A DNA stretch of 64,000 nucleotides from Blastomyces gilchristii SLH14081 (GCF_000003855.2 NW_003101657.1:342083-406082); one strand, 5' to 3'; shown: positions 45,883-57,066, counted from the first letter of the stretch. The notes: a model not told the origin generated them from the sequence alone. Numbers and translations: made by a program.

Positions 45883-48800
45883 ATGAGCTCTTCAACCGCT
45901 CTGTCACTGCCGCGGCCCCTACACACCTACATCTATCATGGAGATAGAGAGATTAAGATTAAAGATTCACTGAGATATAAGAGAAACATCTTATCTGAAT
46001 TCCACAGCTTTATCTGTACTCTTGAACAGAAATTTCACCTTAATCTGAGCCAGTATAATACTTATGAGATATAAGTAATATATATTATCAACCTTCTTGA
46101 AGGTATCTCTGTAACTACTTAAGCTATTAAGAAGAGAGAGCTTGAGTGTACTAATACTGCTATAACTTGAGAAGAATTCAAGGACTTTCTACTGAATTAA
46201 ATCAAAGATCACTGTAATCACAGCTTCATGACAGTGCAGCAGTTCAACTCATTATATTAATAAAATGATGAAAATTCTTTCAATTTTAATACAAGATTTG
46301 AAGAATATTGAGAGAAACTGATCAATGATTTGAATCAATTAAAAACACAGCTTTATCTCATGAAGCTGACTCACAAGGTGCAGATAATAATATCATAATA
46401 TCAGAGTTCATTAATCAATTACACTGAGCTTGTTAACCTGGCTTTCTGAATCTATTTGAATAATCAATCCTCTGAGAAAAAGATCAACAAGACCTCTTCT
46501 AAGTAATCAATGATGAAATCTAAATGATGTTATGACAGCTTCAGCATAGAGAAAGTAAAGAAGAATTTCAAGTATTCTGATTCTTCACTCACTGCAAAGA
46601 AATGTTAAAAAAGATTTGATAAAGATCTCTGTTTCAACTGCAGAGCTAATGATCACTATATCAGTGATTATAAGAAGCTAAAGAAGAGAAGAAACTGAGA
46701 AGATATCTTCTCAAAGTTAACTTCTCTTCTGACAAATGTATTCACAGAAGATAAAGAAGAGAAAGAAAAGAATTGATAATTCTCACATCTCTGAGTTCAT
46801 GTTACAATCACAATGCATACCCTGAATGAAGAGATATCAGTGAGATGTCTACTCAACTCTGAGATAGATACTAACTTCATATTCTATTTCTTTTCTTTGA
46901 TAAAGAGTTGAAAGAAGATAGATCTGTCAGATCATGCAAAATTTACAGATGAAACAAAATGTCATCATTTTAGCATAATTCAAGTAAAGTGTGTGACTAC
47001 AGACTCAGAAGAAATCTTCAAGAAAAGCAGTCTGCTTCTTCACACAGTTAATATTATAGATGAGAATGTCATTCTAGATCTTCTGTAATTGAGAGAAAAC
47101 AATTCTCTCATTAACTGAGTCACTCAGGTGTGATGATACTGTCTCACTGATGAAGAGACAGTGATAGAGAAACTTGAAGAGTTTCATTGAAAGAATCTTG
47201 AGAAAAAGATTGAGTTAATATACTGCATAGCAGATGATTGAGACTTGAAGATAGATGAAGAAGCTATCATCCTCACTGCAAGATTAGCAGCAGTATTCAT
47301 TATTAAAGATGAATATATATGATGTCTCTTTACAGATTTTAAGAATGTCTTTTCAGAAAGAAAAGCAGTGAAGTTTCCTGATATCAAGATATAACATAAG
47401 ATTCATCTTAAAGACAGTGCAATGATGCTGTATAAGTCTCTTTATAACTTGTCTGTAAAGGAGTTGAATGTTCTGCACAAATATCTTGAAGAAGTGCAAT
47501 CAAAGAACTGAATATATTTATTAAAGAGTTCAGCAGAGACATCTATACTCTTTATACTCAAGAAGAATGATAGACTATGTCTATGTATAGACTACAGAGG
47601 CCTTAATAAGATGACAGTTAAGAATTACTATTTATTACTGTTAATTGACAAGATGATTGATCAATTATCTGAAGCAAAGATATTCTCAAAGATTGATATA
47701 TAGAATATCTATCATAGAATCAGAGTTAACAAAGATGATATTTGAAAAACAGCTTTTCATATCAAGTACAGCAATTTTGAATATCTTGTTTTACCTTTTA
47801 ATCTTTGTAATACTTCAGTCATCTTTCAGATCTATATAAATAAGATGCTGTGAGGCCTTGTCAATGTCTTCTGCATAGTATATCTGAACAACATTTTAAT
47901 CTTCTTGAAATCAGAGAAAGAACATGATATCCATGTTTAAAAAGTGTTGAGTCACTTGAGACAGTATCAACTCTATATAAACACTGAAAAATGCTCATTC
48001 TACATACAGAAGATTGATTTCTTAGGTTATATTATTAAGATGAATAGCATTTCAATGAACAGAAGCCAGGTCTCTGTCATTGAGAACTGGCCAGCACTGC
48101 AGATGTACTGTGAGATGCAGGTATTTCTAGAATTTGTAAAAATCTACAGATAATTCATCTATGCATATTCACAGATTACTGTTTCTCTTATGAATCTGTT
48201 AAAGAGAAGTGTGAAAGACAGGAAAATAAGATTATTTATCCTCACTCAAGACACTGTACAGATGTTTGCAGAATTGAAACAAGCTTTTGCAGATATTATA
48301 ATACTGAATCATTTTAATCTCAACTTACTCAGTCAGTGTGAGACTGATATATTCAGAAATGAAATCTATGAAATCTTTTCACAGTTGATATCAGAGACCT
48401 TTCAACATTGAAAGAATCAGAGAATAATTATCTCTGAGAAAACAGACAATGAATTATCTGTGAGAGAAGACTTTTTCACAGAGTCTATAAGATACTGTGA
48501 ATAGAGATCAGTGATCTTCTTCTTCAAGAAGTTATCACTCATGCAGAGAAGATATAATACTCATGATTAGAAGATGTTAGTAATTATTAAATTCTTTAAG
48601 ATCTGATAACATTATCTTCAGAGTAATAAGTACTTAGTGTAAGTTCTCACTGATCATGTAAATCTGTGTTACTTCTTGATAATAAAGAGCTTGACAGAAT
48701 ATCAAGCCAGGTGAGTGAAGCTGCTTTCAGAGTATGATTTCTATATCTGATATCATTCAGATTGACTTAACTCTGTCAATACACTGTCTAGATGACCTGA

Positions 48801-50620
48801 TTATAATATCATTAATACAGAGAAGAATTCTATAAAAGAATCTCTATCATCACTGCAGAAGAAGCTGACTGCAGAGGGTTGAGATTCTCTAAAGCTTGAG
48901 AACAGCATCAGAGAGACAGCTGCATGACTCAGTATAGAAGATGAAAGAGAACCTGAGTCTCTGTAAGAGACTGACACTGAAGATCATGAGCTTCTTATGT
49001 CATATCTTACAATTATTGAATTGATAAAGAATGAAATGATCTACAATCTTTTAATCTGACTATTTTTAAAATTCATTGATAAGTTATAGAAGGAGGACAT
49101 CTTTACTACAGCTCAAATTCAGAAGTTAAAGAAGAAAGAATCTGATTTGAACTTGAAAGAGACAGGCTCTGAGCAGGGTGATACTGCTAAGAAATCAAGT
49201 CACTGATAACTAGAAGAATATGAACTTCTACTGCTGAATAATTCAGTCTTCATCTCTTGTAGCAGAACAGTGTGTCAGAAGTTATTGAGAATTCATTATA
49301 ATAATTCTCATGCAGGACACTTTGAGTTAGAGAAGACTGAGAAGCTTTTAAAATGTAAATATACTTAAAACAAGCTCTGAACAGATGTCAAAGAGTATAT
49401 TGAAACTTATAATATCTGTTAAAGAATAAAGATTCTGTAGTATAAGTAATACAGTGAGTTGATATCACTGTCTGTTTCAAAGAACTCATGACAGAATCTA
49501 TTGATGAATTTCATAGTTGATCTGCTGAAGTTAACAAGAGTTAAAGAATATAACTCAATTTTAATCATTATTGATCACTTTACAAAGATAGTCAGATATA
49601 TTTCTATTCATAAAAAGGTTAAAGCCTCTGAATTGACTGACCTGTTTTTAGATATTATCATTCATGATCACAGTGCTCTGAAATCATTAATAACAGATCA
49701 AGAATCTCTCTTCATCAGTAAATACTGATCAGCTTTTTACTATCATCTTATAATAAGATATCTTCTCAGTACTGCATTTCATTCACAGATCAATGATCAG
49801 ACTGAATATCAGAATTAAATACTAGAACAGCATCTTCAAGTGTTCTGTTTATATTATCAGAATGATTAGCTCAAATATCTTCTGATCACTGAATTCACAT
49901 ATAATAATATAAAGAATGTAATTTTAAAGATATCTTCTTTCTATACTTGTTATGAATATAATTCTTTATTACTCAGTGACATCACAGATGACATTTCAAA
50001 GAGAGAGATAGATAGTCAGAATGTCAGACAGATACAGAGAATAAAGTATCTCTCAGTGTTAGAAGTAAAAGTGAGATTGAAACTTTTGAATAAAATTCAT
50101 GAGAAGATGATAAAAAGTATTTATTATACTTAGAAGCAGTAGATGAAATACTATAATTAAAAACATCTTTCAATGAAGTTCTTAATAGAGAATCAAGTAC
50201 TACTTTCAGCAAAGAATATCAAGATAACAAGACTATATAAAAAGCTCAGTAAGTAGTAACTAGAATCTTTCTCAGTAATAAGAGTAATAAGTAAGCAGAT
50301 ATATGAGTTGAAATTATTCACAGAATTGAAATTAATTCATTCTATTTTTCACATTTTCTATTTGAAGCTCTATAAGCAATGTTTCAGAGCAGAGCTATCT
50401 CAGCTGAATAGCATTGAGATCAAGAGTGATACTGAATATCTTATATAGAAAATATTGAATAAGTGAACATATTACAGCAAGCTTCAATATCTTGTTAAAT
50501 GAGAAGATTATTCATTATCAGAGAATTCATGAGAACTGCTTGAGTATTTGAAAAATGCTGAGAAAGAGATTGCAATCTATGAGATAACTAGTAGAGATTA
50601 CTTCATTATACATCAGAGAT
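45883..50620 (+). pseudogene. Gag-Pol relic of gypsy element 3
   Basis: Gag starts at ATG 45883 (MSSSTALSLPRPLHTYIYHG) and runs to a zinc knuckle near 46635, LCFNCRANDHYISDYKKLK, where the last Cys has become Tyr. RT: ILKKNDRLCLCIDYRGLNK (about 47555), KMIDQLSEAKIFSKIDI, VYLNNILIF (YxDD box now YLNN, about 47880) and KCSFYIQKIDFLGYIIK (47990-48040). Integrase: zinc region near 49290-49440 and core ILIIIDHFTKIVRYISIHK and SLITDQESLF (49555-49720). Many TGA/TAA/TAG stops and some frame changes. Confidence 0.87.
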
Positions 50621-51355
50621 GTTAAGTAAGAAACACTGCTTAAGACTTCTCATTTTTCTTAAAGAATTTTTTAGAGATAATCTCATAATAATGAGCTGAT
50701 ATCTTATAGACTCTGTAGCACTCTTCTTCTATTTTCTCTTAAAGAATTTTTAGAAGTTTAATGAGACTACACAAGTGTAAAATTCCTGAAGTGATTAATA
50801 AGAAAAGAAAGAAATATTTGAAATCAATAAAAAGATTAATATTATCAATTCACAGACTGCTGCTATTCTAATAAGGCTGCAGCTTACTGAAAAAGTAAAA
50901 AGAGAGATCAGAGTCTACTCATTAATAATCACATTCTCATCAAACTCATTCTTCACTGTTGAAGTCTTCAGCATCAGTATCTTTATCTGCTAAGAAGTTA
51001 GTACTGTGACACTGTAGAGAAGCATGCTACAGAAGAGTATAAGAAATACTGAAAGTATTAACTTATCAATTTATAAAGTATCTCAGTTATCTGCTTCAAC
51101 TGAAGTAAGATTCTCTTCAATCAGTGATTAATCTCTGTGATACTTTTAATAATGATACTGACTGATCTCTTCTTAAGATCAGTCATTCTGAGGTGTTTTT
51201 TCATCTCAGAGACTCACACTTTCATCTTCTTTTACAGATAAGTAAGAGAGATCTTCTCAGTCTTGATAAAATTCATCAATATTTAAAGCTCTGAGACTCT
51301 TACTCTGTACTGCTTAAGTATCTAGACTTCTTATCAGAACTGATATAACATCTTT

Positions 51356-51967
51356 CTATGAGATAATACTTACAGAAAAATAGAAGTCATTGTTACAGAT
51401 ATAACAGAAATAACAGAAGTGAGAGAAGAAATAGATATATAAAATCTCTCTCTTCTTCAGCTGCTTAACACAGTACAGACAAGTAACAGTGCTGATCAGA
51501 GGCTGCATCAGAGTCTTCTCACAGAGAGAAGATAAAGAAACTATAAGACTCTGCAGACTCAACTCAGCAGCATTCTGAGCAGGGCTCAGACATGCTATGA
51601 AAGAGAAACTACAGATTGAGCTTCTCAGAATCACTGTCTCTGAAATCAAGCTCTTCTCAGATTCCTCTTCAAATAATTATATAGAGTCATACATCACTGT
51701 ATTGACTGAGAGAAAGAGCAGTGTTACAACAGTGATGAGAGAAGCAGAGAATGAATCAGACATAGATGAACTGATTAGCAGAAGAGATGACATCTCACTG
51801 CAAGGTATGATGACTATCATCACAGCTGTAAAAGAAGTAGAAGAAGAAGAAGATATGATAATAAAAGCAGTACTCTCACAGCTCATTGACACTGCTGTCT
51901 CTGCCTTTAATCTGGCTTTCTTAGCAGTCACAGAGACCGCTGCTGCATCATAAAGACATTTATTCAC
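51356..51967 (-). other. Antisense Ser-rich frames in gypsy element 3
   Basis: Two minus-strand frames, 51649-51356 (97 codons) and 51967-51677 (96 codons), lie between integrase and the 3' LTR, opposite the element's coding strand. The upstream one is Ser/Ala rich (AKKARLKAETAVSMSCES, then SSSSSTSF). The downstream one has a Cys-containing end (CLYCVKQLKKREILY). The plus strand is also open here for 118 codons (51597-51953, acidic), so which strand was coding is uncertain. Position matches the antisense frames of gypsy 1 and 2. Confidence 0.4.
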
Positions 51968-52427
51968 TAAAAAACATCAGAATAAGTTCTTGATTGTTCT
52001 TCAAGAATGATACTCTCATGCACTCACTGTTACAATTGAGAGAAGAGAAGAAAAATGTTTCATAGAGAGAGAGAATCTTTTCAAAAAATCCTGTTACTAC
52101 TGTTAACTTTGTCTCTAAAAATACATCATTTTTGCAGAGAATTTTATATATAGAATGAAATATATTGAAAGATCTGTAAGTCACTTATTAACTACATTTT
52201 TCACATTTCAAATCAATATATAAGAAACTCACTTATCACATATTTAATTTGAATAAAGATGAGAAAAGAAAGACCTACACAGTCAGCAGAAAAACTCATC
52301 TATTTCTTTATATTATATACAGTACATGCACTGTTAATCAGTTGATAATTATTACTATATAACAAAGATAATTTCTAATTCAGTAATCTTAAGAGTATAG
52401 AGACTATACTCTTAAAGAGAAGAGTAT

Positions 52428-52965
52428 TATTATGCTTCTAATCATGCTAAGACTCTGTTACAGTTTCACACAGCTTATCACTTTCATGTGAATAATTTCA
52501 TCTTATTCAAACCAGTTTTCAATCACTCTATAATATTATTTGAATATATCATAGAAAGATCTGATTAATGAATATAAGAATCTCACTTCTATACAAGATC
52601 AGCAGATTACTCTTTCTTAACAATGAGACACTGCTGAGATATCACTTCAACTATTCTCACTTATGAAATAAGAGAAGAGTATTCACTCATTATCTATATA
52701 AAATAGCTAGATACTGACTCCTTATTTAAGAAGCTAGCAATTCATTTTTTTCTTCTATAGAAATAATATACACAAGAGTTACTGTATGCCTCATACAATC
52801 TTCTTAGTATACTAAGTATCATATCTGTGATATTCTTGCAATAACTCTGTAGCCTATGAGCTTGCTATTTAAGCAAGATAGTTAAGCTCACTTATACAGC
52901 TTCTCAAACAACTATCTCTACATGTTGTCACTGACTAGTCATCACTTCAGTTCCGCCATGTTACA
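52428..52965 (+). repeat. 3' LTR of gypsy element 3
   Basis: 538 bp. Strongly mutated at its left (inner) edge; keeps CAGTTCCGCCATG at its right (outer) edge, where the 5' LTR reads CAGTTTTATTATA. Confidence 0.93.
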
Positions 52966-53029
52966 ACACTCTTTTTATTGCAGTTTCATTTACACTTTCA
53001 TTTACATGTTACATTTGCTGAAGAGGGTG

Positions 53030-53297
53030 TGTCAGAAAAAAGAGGTTATACACTACTAAACATCATCAATATCATATTACTACAATATTTCTCATCATTA
53101 TCAGCTTACTATAACACTCATTTAATACTTGCTTATACTAGCTCTCTTGACTCACACATATATTTTACTATAAATAGCTCTATCTTTTGTATGAAATAGA
53201 TATATTAGATAGTGCATGAATAATATAATAAGCAGATCTTGATACAAATAAGATTCATATGTCTTCAACATATTCATCTGTGACACTCATTCCGACA
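53030..53297 (+). repeat. 3' LTR of the copia element
   Basis: 268 bp, partner of 29766-30033. Its left part is mutated relative to the 5' LTR; its last bases keep a CpG (TTCCGACA against TTCTGACA). It points toward BMT6, whose start codon is 560 bp further on. Confidence 0.93.
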
Positions 53298-53302
53298 CAT
53301 CA

Positions 53303-53856
53303 CCAGCGCACTGCTGGTAGAAGCGCTGATCAACCCGGGGACCCTCAACAAGAATGTAGGGTTTAATTTACAGTGATTTCACTGTTTCCTACATGTCACA
53401 CCTGAGATGCTGATAGCTCTACCCTGCCGAGGCTCCTGCGAAAAGTTTTGACTTGCGCTAAGAATTTAAACTGAAATGCTGATACCGGTATTAAGTATTG
53501 CCATTCCATCTCTTAATTAAAGGATAGGGAGTTTCAGGGGGATTATAGAGACCGATGCTTCTAGCTTGCTCACTAGCTCAGTGCCTAAATCCCAGGTTGG
53601 TGTGGCCTGGAGATTCAATACACTAGTAATCATATTTCAGGATAAATGCTTAGTGTGAGACAACTTTTCGCAGCGCCTTGAGCATTTCAAGCCCGGACTA
53701 GTAAGACTGTTCATATACTTACAGCCAGTCAATTGGCCTGTGTGAAGGCTTGGATTCCTTGGCAAAAATGGGAGCCACATCCAGAAAATTTTTGTCTCAT
53801 GTAAAATTGCACATTTCGGCGTGGTATGGGAGAATATTCGTAAGGTAATTCGAAAA
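53303..53856. other. Upstream region of BMT6
   Basis: Unique DNA from the copia target site to the BMT6 start codon. Before the copia insertion this joined the QNS1 promoter directly. No other gene seen. Confidence 0.5.
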
Positions 53857-55392
53857 ATGGCTGCGTCAAATCGACGTGGGAAGGATGTGCAAAAGTCCAA
53901 AGGGAAGAATAGTGTTAAATCCAAAACCGCTCCCAGAACGGCACATAAACCCGACAGCGTCAAAAGCAGTGGGAAATCCTCAAGCAAAGGCGCGAGAACG
54001 ACGAGGATACTCTCTGCTTCTGATGATAGAAATAGTAGATTGTTGCTGGAAGCGACACAGCTACCAATTTCACTCCAGCAATTGCTTCTCAACGTTTTCC
54101 AATCGGGCCTCTGCTCTGATAGAGCTTGCGAGCCAGATCCACTGTCACGGCCTCTATCAGAACTGGTCCAAATATTGAAGACCCATCTTTATAATCGCGA
54201 CTTTTTGTCTGCCTTTGCCGATGCGAATGAAGAGTTGCTCAAAGCATACGCCCTGCGTTGGAGCGCAGGAAGGGCGTTAGGTTACGCAGGGATATTTGCA
54301 TCTGTTCTCGAGATGATTATTCAGCATCGCATTGCGGGTGCTGGAAGCGACACAATTGGGCAGCATATCGTCTGTATTGGAGGCGGTGCGGGAGCAGAGA
54401 TCGTCGGGTTGGCTGCGGCATGGAGATGGCTGAATGATGGGGGCCTTGGGCGCATATCCAGTGCCTCAGGAGCTGCCTCAGAAGCCGCCTCAGAAGCCGT
54501 CAACTCGAATCGCGAAGCCGGAATTTCTTCGCTGGGAATTGAAATGCAGTCCGCAAACATCCCAGATATCGACCATTCCGAAGAGGATCGAGTTGACGGC
54601 GCTAATACGAAACCTTCAGGCCAGCACCCGTTCCAAGACCTGTCAATCACGTCTATTGATATTGCAGACTGGTCTTCCCTTGTGAACACCTTAAACAAAG
54701 CTATGTTGTCTGAGTCTATACCATCGTCTAAAGCTTGTCCTGCGCCGTTGGTTTCTTGCAAGGGTACGCGGAGTCCAGGGGATGGGCGATTTCGTGTCTT
54801 TTTTAAGAAAGCGGACGTATTGAGCCTCACAGATCAGGAACTGTTTTCCTTGCTAACTCCACCATCGAACGACATCAATGGCGATATGGACTTGGATAAA
54901 ATAACGATGGATCGAAACGAAGCTATGCTGGTTACTCTGATGTTCACTTTAAACGAGCTGTTCTCCACCTCGATACCAAAGACGACAGCATTCCTACTTC
55001 GGTTAACGGATATGCTACGCCCTGGGACAATACTGCTCGTTGTTGATAGTCCCGGAAGTTATTCAACCGTCACCTTTGCTACTAAAAGCGGGCGTCCCAC
55101 GCAACAATCGTCTACATCCAGTACATCCCTTCCTTCCGACGAAGACGGTACAACGCGTCAAGATGTCAATGTATCTGCAGATAATACAAAAAAACAGAGG
55201 AACTACCCAATGCGTTTTCTTCTTGACCATGCTCTGCTTTCCGTAGCTGATGGCAATTGGGCACGCGTTGTGTCAGATGATTCTCGGTGGTTCCGGAGGC
55301 ATGCGTCCCTATTAAAATATCAAGTTGGTGATGGAATTGGCTTGGAGGATATGAGATTCCAAATCCATGTCTATCGGCGGTTAAAGAGCTGA
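53857..55392 (+). CDS. BMT6: Bmt6-like 25S rRNA (uridine-N3) methyltransferase
   Basis: Single exon, 511 residues from ATG 53857; the open frame extends 36 bases further upstream but without an ATG. The basic N-terminus (MAASNRRGKDVQKSKGK, Lys/Ser-rich to about 50) suits a nucleolar RNA-binding protein. LPISLQQLLLNVF and HLYNRDFLSAFADANEELL are family signatures, as is ALRWSAGRALGY. The SAM-binding loop IVCIGGGAGAEIVGLAAA lies at about 172-188. A low-complexity Ala/Ser/Glu insert (GAASEAASEAVNS) lies around 207-220. The C-terminus has YPMRFLLDHALLSVADGNW and MRFQIHVYRRLKS. Yeast Bmt6 methylates N3 of U2843 in 25S rRNA; I infer the same role. It was divergent to QNS1 before the copia insertion. 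Confidence 0.85.
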   Translation: MAASNRRGKDVQKSKGKNSVKSKTAPRTAHKPDSVKSSGKSSSKGARTTRILSASDDRNSRLLLEATQLPISLQQLLLNVFQSGLCSDRACEPDPLSRPLSELVQILKTHLYNRDFLSAFADANEELLKAYALRWSAGRALGYAGIFASVLEMIIQHRIAGAGSDTIGQHIVCIGGGAGAEIVGLAAAWRWLNDGGLGRISSASGAASEAASEAVNSNREAGISSLGIEMQSANIPDIDHSEEDRVDGANTKPSGQHPFQDLSITSIDIADWSSLVNTLNKAMLSESIPSSKACPAPLVSCKGTRSPGDGRFRVFFKKADVLSLTDQELFSLLTPPSNDINGDMDLDKITMDRNEAMLVTLMFTLNELFSTSIPKTTAFLLRLTDMLRPGTILLVVDSPGSYSTVTFATKSGRPTQQSSTSSTSLPSDEDGTTRQDVNVSADNTKKQRNYPMRFLLDHALLSVADGNWARVVSDDSRWFRRHASLLKYQVGDGIGLEDMRFQIHVYRRLKS

Positions 55393-55634
55393 CAGCAGAC
55401 GTCGCACAGAGGCAAATACTTTTGGTACATGTTCAAGGTAGAGAAAATGGCACGAAACTTTTCTTGAAGCAATAATGGTATCTGGAATTAAGGGCATAAC
55501 GAATTATAAGCTCACATAAACAGGAGGTTATTATCAGAACTTGACCAAAGAAAAGTGGTCGAGTCTGGATTTAATCCATATTAGATGAAACACAATAATC
55601 AAATTGAAGAGTTAGAAAGGGCTATATTTCGATT

Positions 55635-57066
55635 TCAAAAAAGCAGATACTCATTGCCATCGTCATCATCATCGTCGCTGCTATTATTAATCACCTCACC
55701 ACACCCCTTCCATTTGGCCTCTAGTGCACGAGTCATCGCAGGCCTGCGGCTCTCTTTTGTTTCCCATAGTTCCAGCGGACCGTCTTTCGCTCTATGAACC
55801 AACAAATTTTTAACTTCCGACTCCTTGACGCTTTTTATCAAGCTCTCAAAGACTTTGGTGAGCCGTAGGAGAACCTTTTCGTTTTCCATTTCCCAAGCAT
55901 CAATCCTTTCCTTCATCGGCATGACCAGAATGTGATCTCGGTCGAAGAACCCGTCGTCATGATAACCAACGACAAAATTTGGAATCTGACGCGCCCATAA
56001 GCGTGGTAGAGATTCAGGCATACTTATTTCCCTCCTGCGGATACGGGTTTTCACGTCAAATACGGCGGACTGTGGCACATCAAATCCGGCATGTTGGAGC
56101 TTCAAAGTCGCGGTATTCCCAGAACCTATTTTCCCAATTGTGACGGATTCTGTATTTTGAGAAAGGACATCCATGTCACTGAGTCCTTTCTGGCTTGTTG
56201 GCGTCTTCTTTTCTTGCGTTTTCACCTCGATCCCTATCATCCCACCCAAATACCCATCTGCTTCAAAGCGGACGAGGAAGGTGAGGCCGCCAAATTCGTA
56301 ACGAATGATTCGTTGGTTGGTTGCTGAGCCTTTCACACTTTTATGCCAACTGGTATATGCTTCAGGGAATGTGTGTCCATATCCGTAGACACCTTGGATC
56401 AGCTCCTTGGGCGTACGTTCCTTACGCACCAAGAAAAGAGTGTCCCCCACTCGATGGACAAAGCACTGGAACTCCCATTCGGCTGACGAGGCAAATTTGA
56501 AAAGACATCCCATCATTCCGGCACAGGTAACGATGTTGATCGTTTTACCGTTAAATTTGGGATTCCGATCGAATACAGCTCGGATTGCAGGCTCGATTGG
56601 GTATTTCGGCCATCTCGCGCTGTTTGGCTCCCGAAAGTAATCGCCTGCGTCTTCTTTGAGCTGCACGCCCCCTCTCAACGGAGTCCACTTCGGGGGCGCT
56701 CCTGAAATGAATTTAACCCCTAGGAGTCAGTGATATGAGCACAAAGCAACTGGGAATTTACCGACCTGGGATTAGTATAGTTGGTATCTTGCTATCCAAC
56801 CAATTATACGATCCGACCAATTCGGTTCCTGTGATTCTCGGGGATTGAGTTCCGACGCTGGCTGATGTATCAACGGTTATCGAGGCGACTAATGTGCCAC
56901 TGGGTTGATCAAGGGGAGGTGGTTTTTCTACTTTACCCATCGCCGTGTACTGAACAACTCTGTTAGGCTGCCAGGTTCTGGTCGTGCCACTCACAGCAGA
57001 TTTTGCTCCCATTCCTCTTCTATTCCTGATCCCTCCCCAGTCGAAACTCTCTCTTGGATCTGCCAT
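55635..57066 (-). CDS. Conserved fungal protein with DXO/Rai1-like motifs (family often mislabelled GGPP synthetase)
   Basis: Two exons, 57066-56766 and 56701-55635, around a 64-bp intron (GTCGGT donor, TTTCAG acceptor) give 455 residues. The start MADPRESFDWGGIRNRRG is the Gly/Arg-rich opening of a fungal family often annotated geranylgeranyl pyrophosphate synthetase. I see no DDxxD prenyltransferase motif. Conserved parts: SYNWLDSKIPTILIPGAPPKW, YGYGHTFPEAYTSWHKSVKG and VRFEADGYL (Glu247, Asp249). AVFDVKTR (Asp316, Lys318) is followed by SLPRLWARQIPNFVVGYHDD. The E-x-D, then D/E-x-K-T, then LxxWAQ..PNVVxGxR order resembles the catalytic core of DXO/Rai1 RNA-decapping nucleases; that link is my inference. 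It ends in an acidic SSDDDDDDGNE tail. Converges tail-to-tail with BMT6, 242 bp apart. Confidence 0.82.

Larger units (their letters stand above)
45156..52965 (+). mobile_element. Ty3/gypsy LTR retrotransposon 3
   Basis: The 538-bp LTRs (45156-45693, 52428-52965) run from TGTCACGC (mutated to TATTATGC on the right) to ..TTACA, with a perfect 5-bp target duplication ACACT (45151-45155, 52966-52970). Purine tract AAAGAGAAGAG abuts the right LTR. Gag, RT, RNase H and integrase follow in gypsy order on the plus strand. It inserted in the same orientation near the 3' end of the copia element, leaving 59 bases before the copia 3' LTR. The LTRs differ by transitions only in the stretches I aligned. 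Confidence 0.93.
29766..53297 (+). mobile_element. Ty1/copia LTR retrotransposon, swollen to 23.5 kb by nested insertions
   Basis: Two 268-bp LTRs (29766-30033, 53030-53297) starting TGTCAG and ending TGACA/CGACA bound the element. The flanking 5-mers CACCA (29761-29765) and CATCA (53298-53302) are a target duplication with one C-to-T change. A purine tract GAAGAGGGTG precedes the right LTR, setting the plus orientation. Pol order (protease, integrase, reverse transcriptase, RNase H) is copia. Inside it sit, in map order, a 504-bp TIR element, a SINE, gypsy element 2 (with a second 504-bp element), a second SINE, and gypsy element 3 about 60 bp before the right LTR. Without these it would be about 5.3 kb. 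It landed 225 bp upstream of the QNS1 start. Confidence 0.92.

Noticed and set aside
54321..54830. 169-codon frame antisense to BMT6
   Set aside because: Shadow of the BMT6 coding frame.
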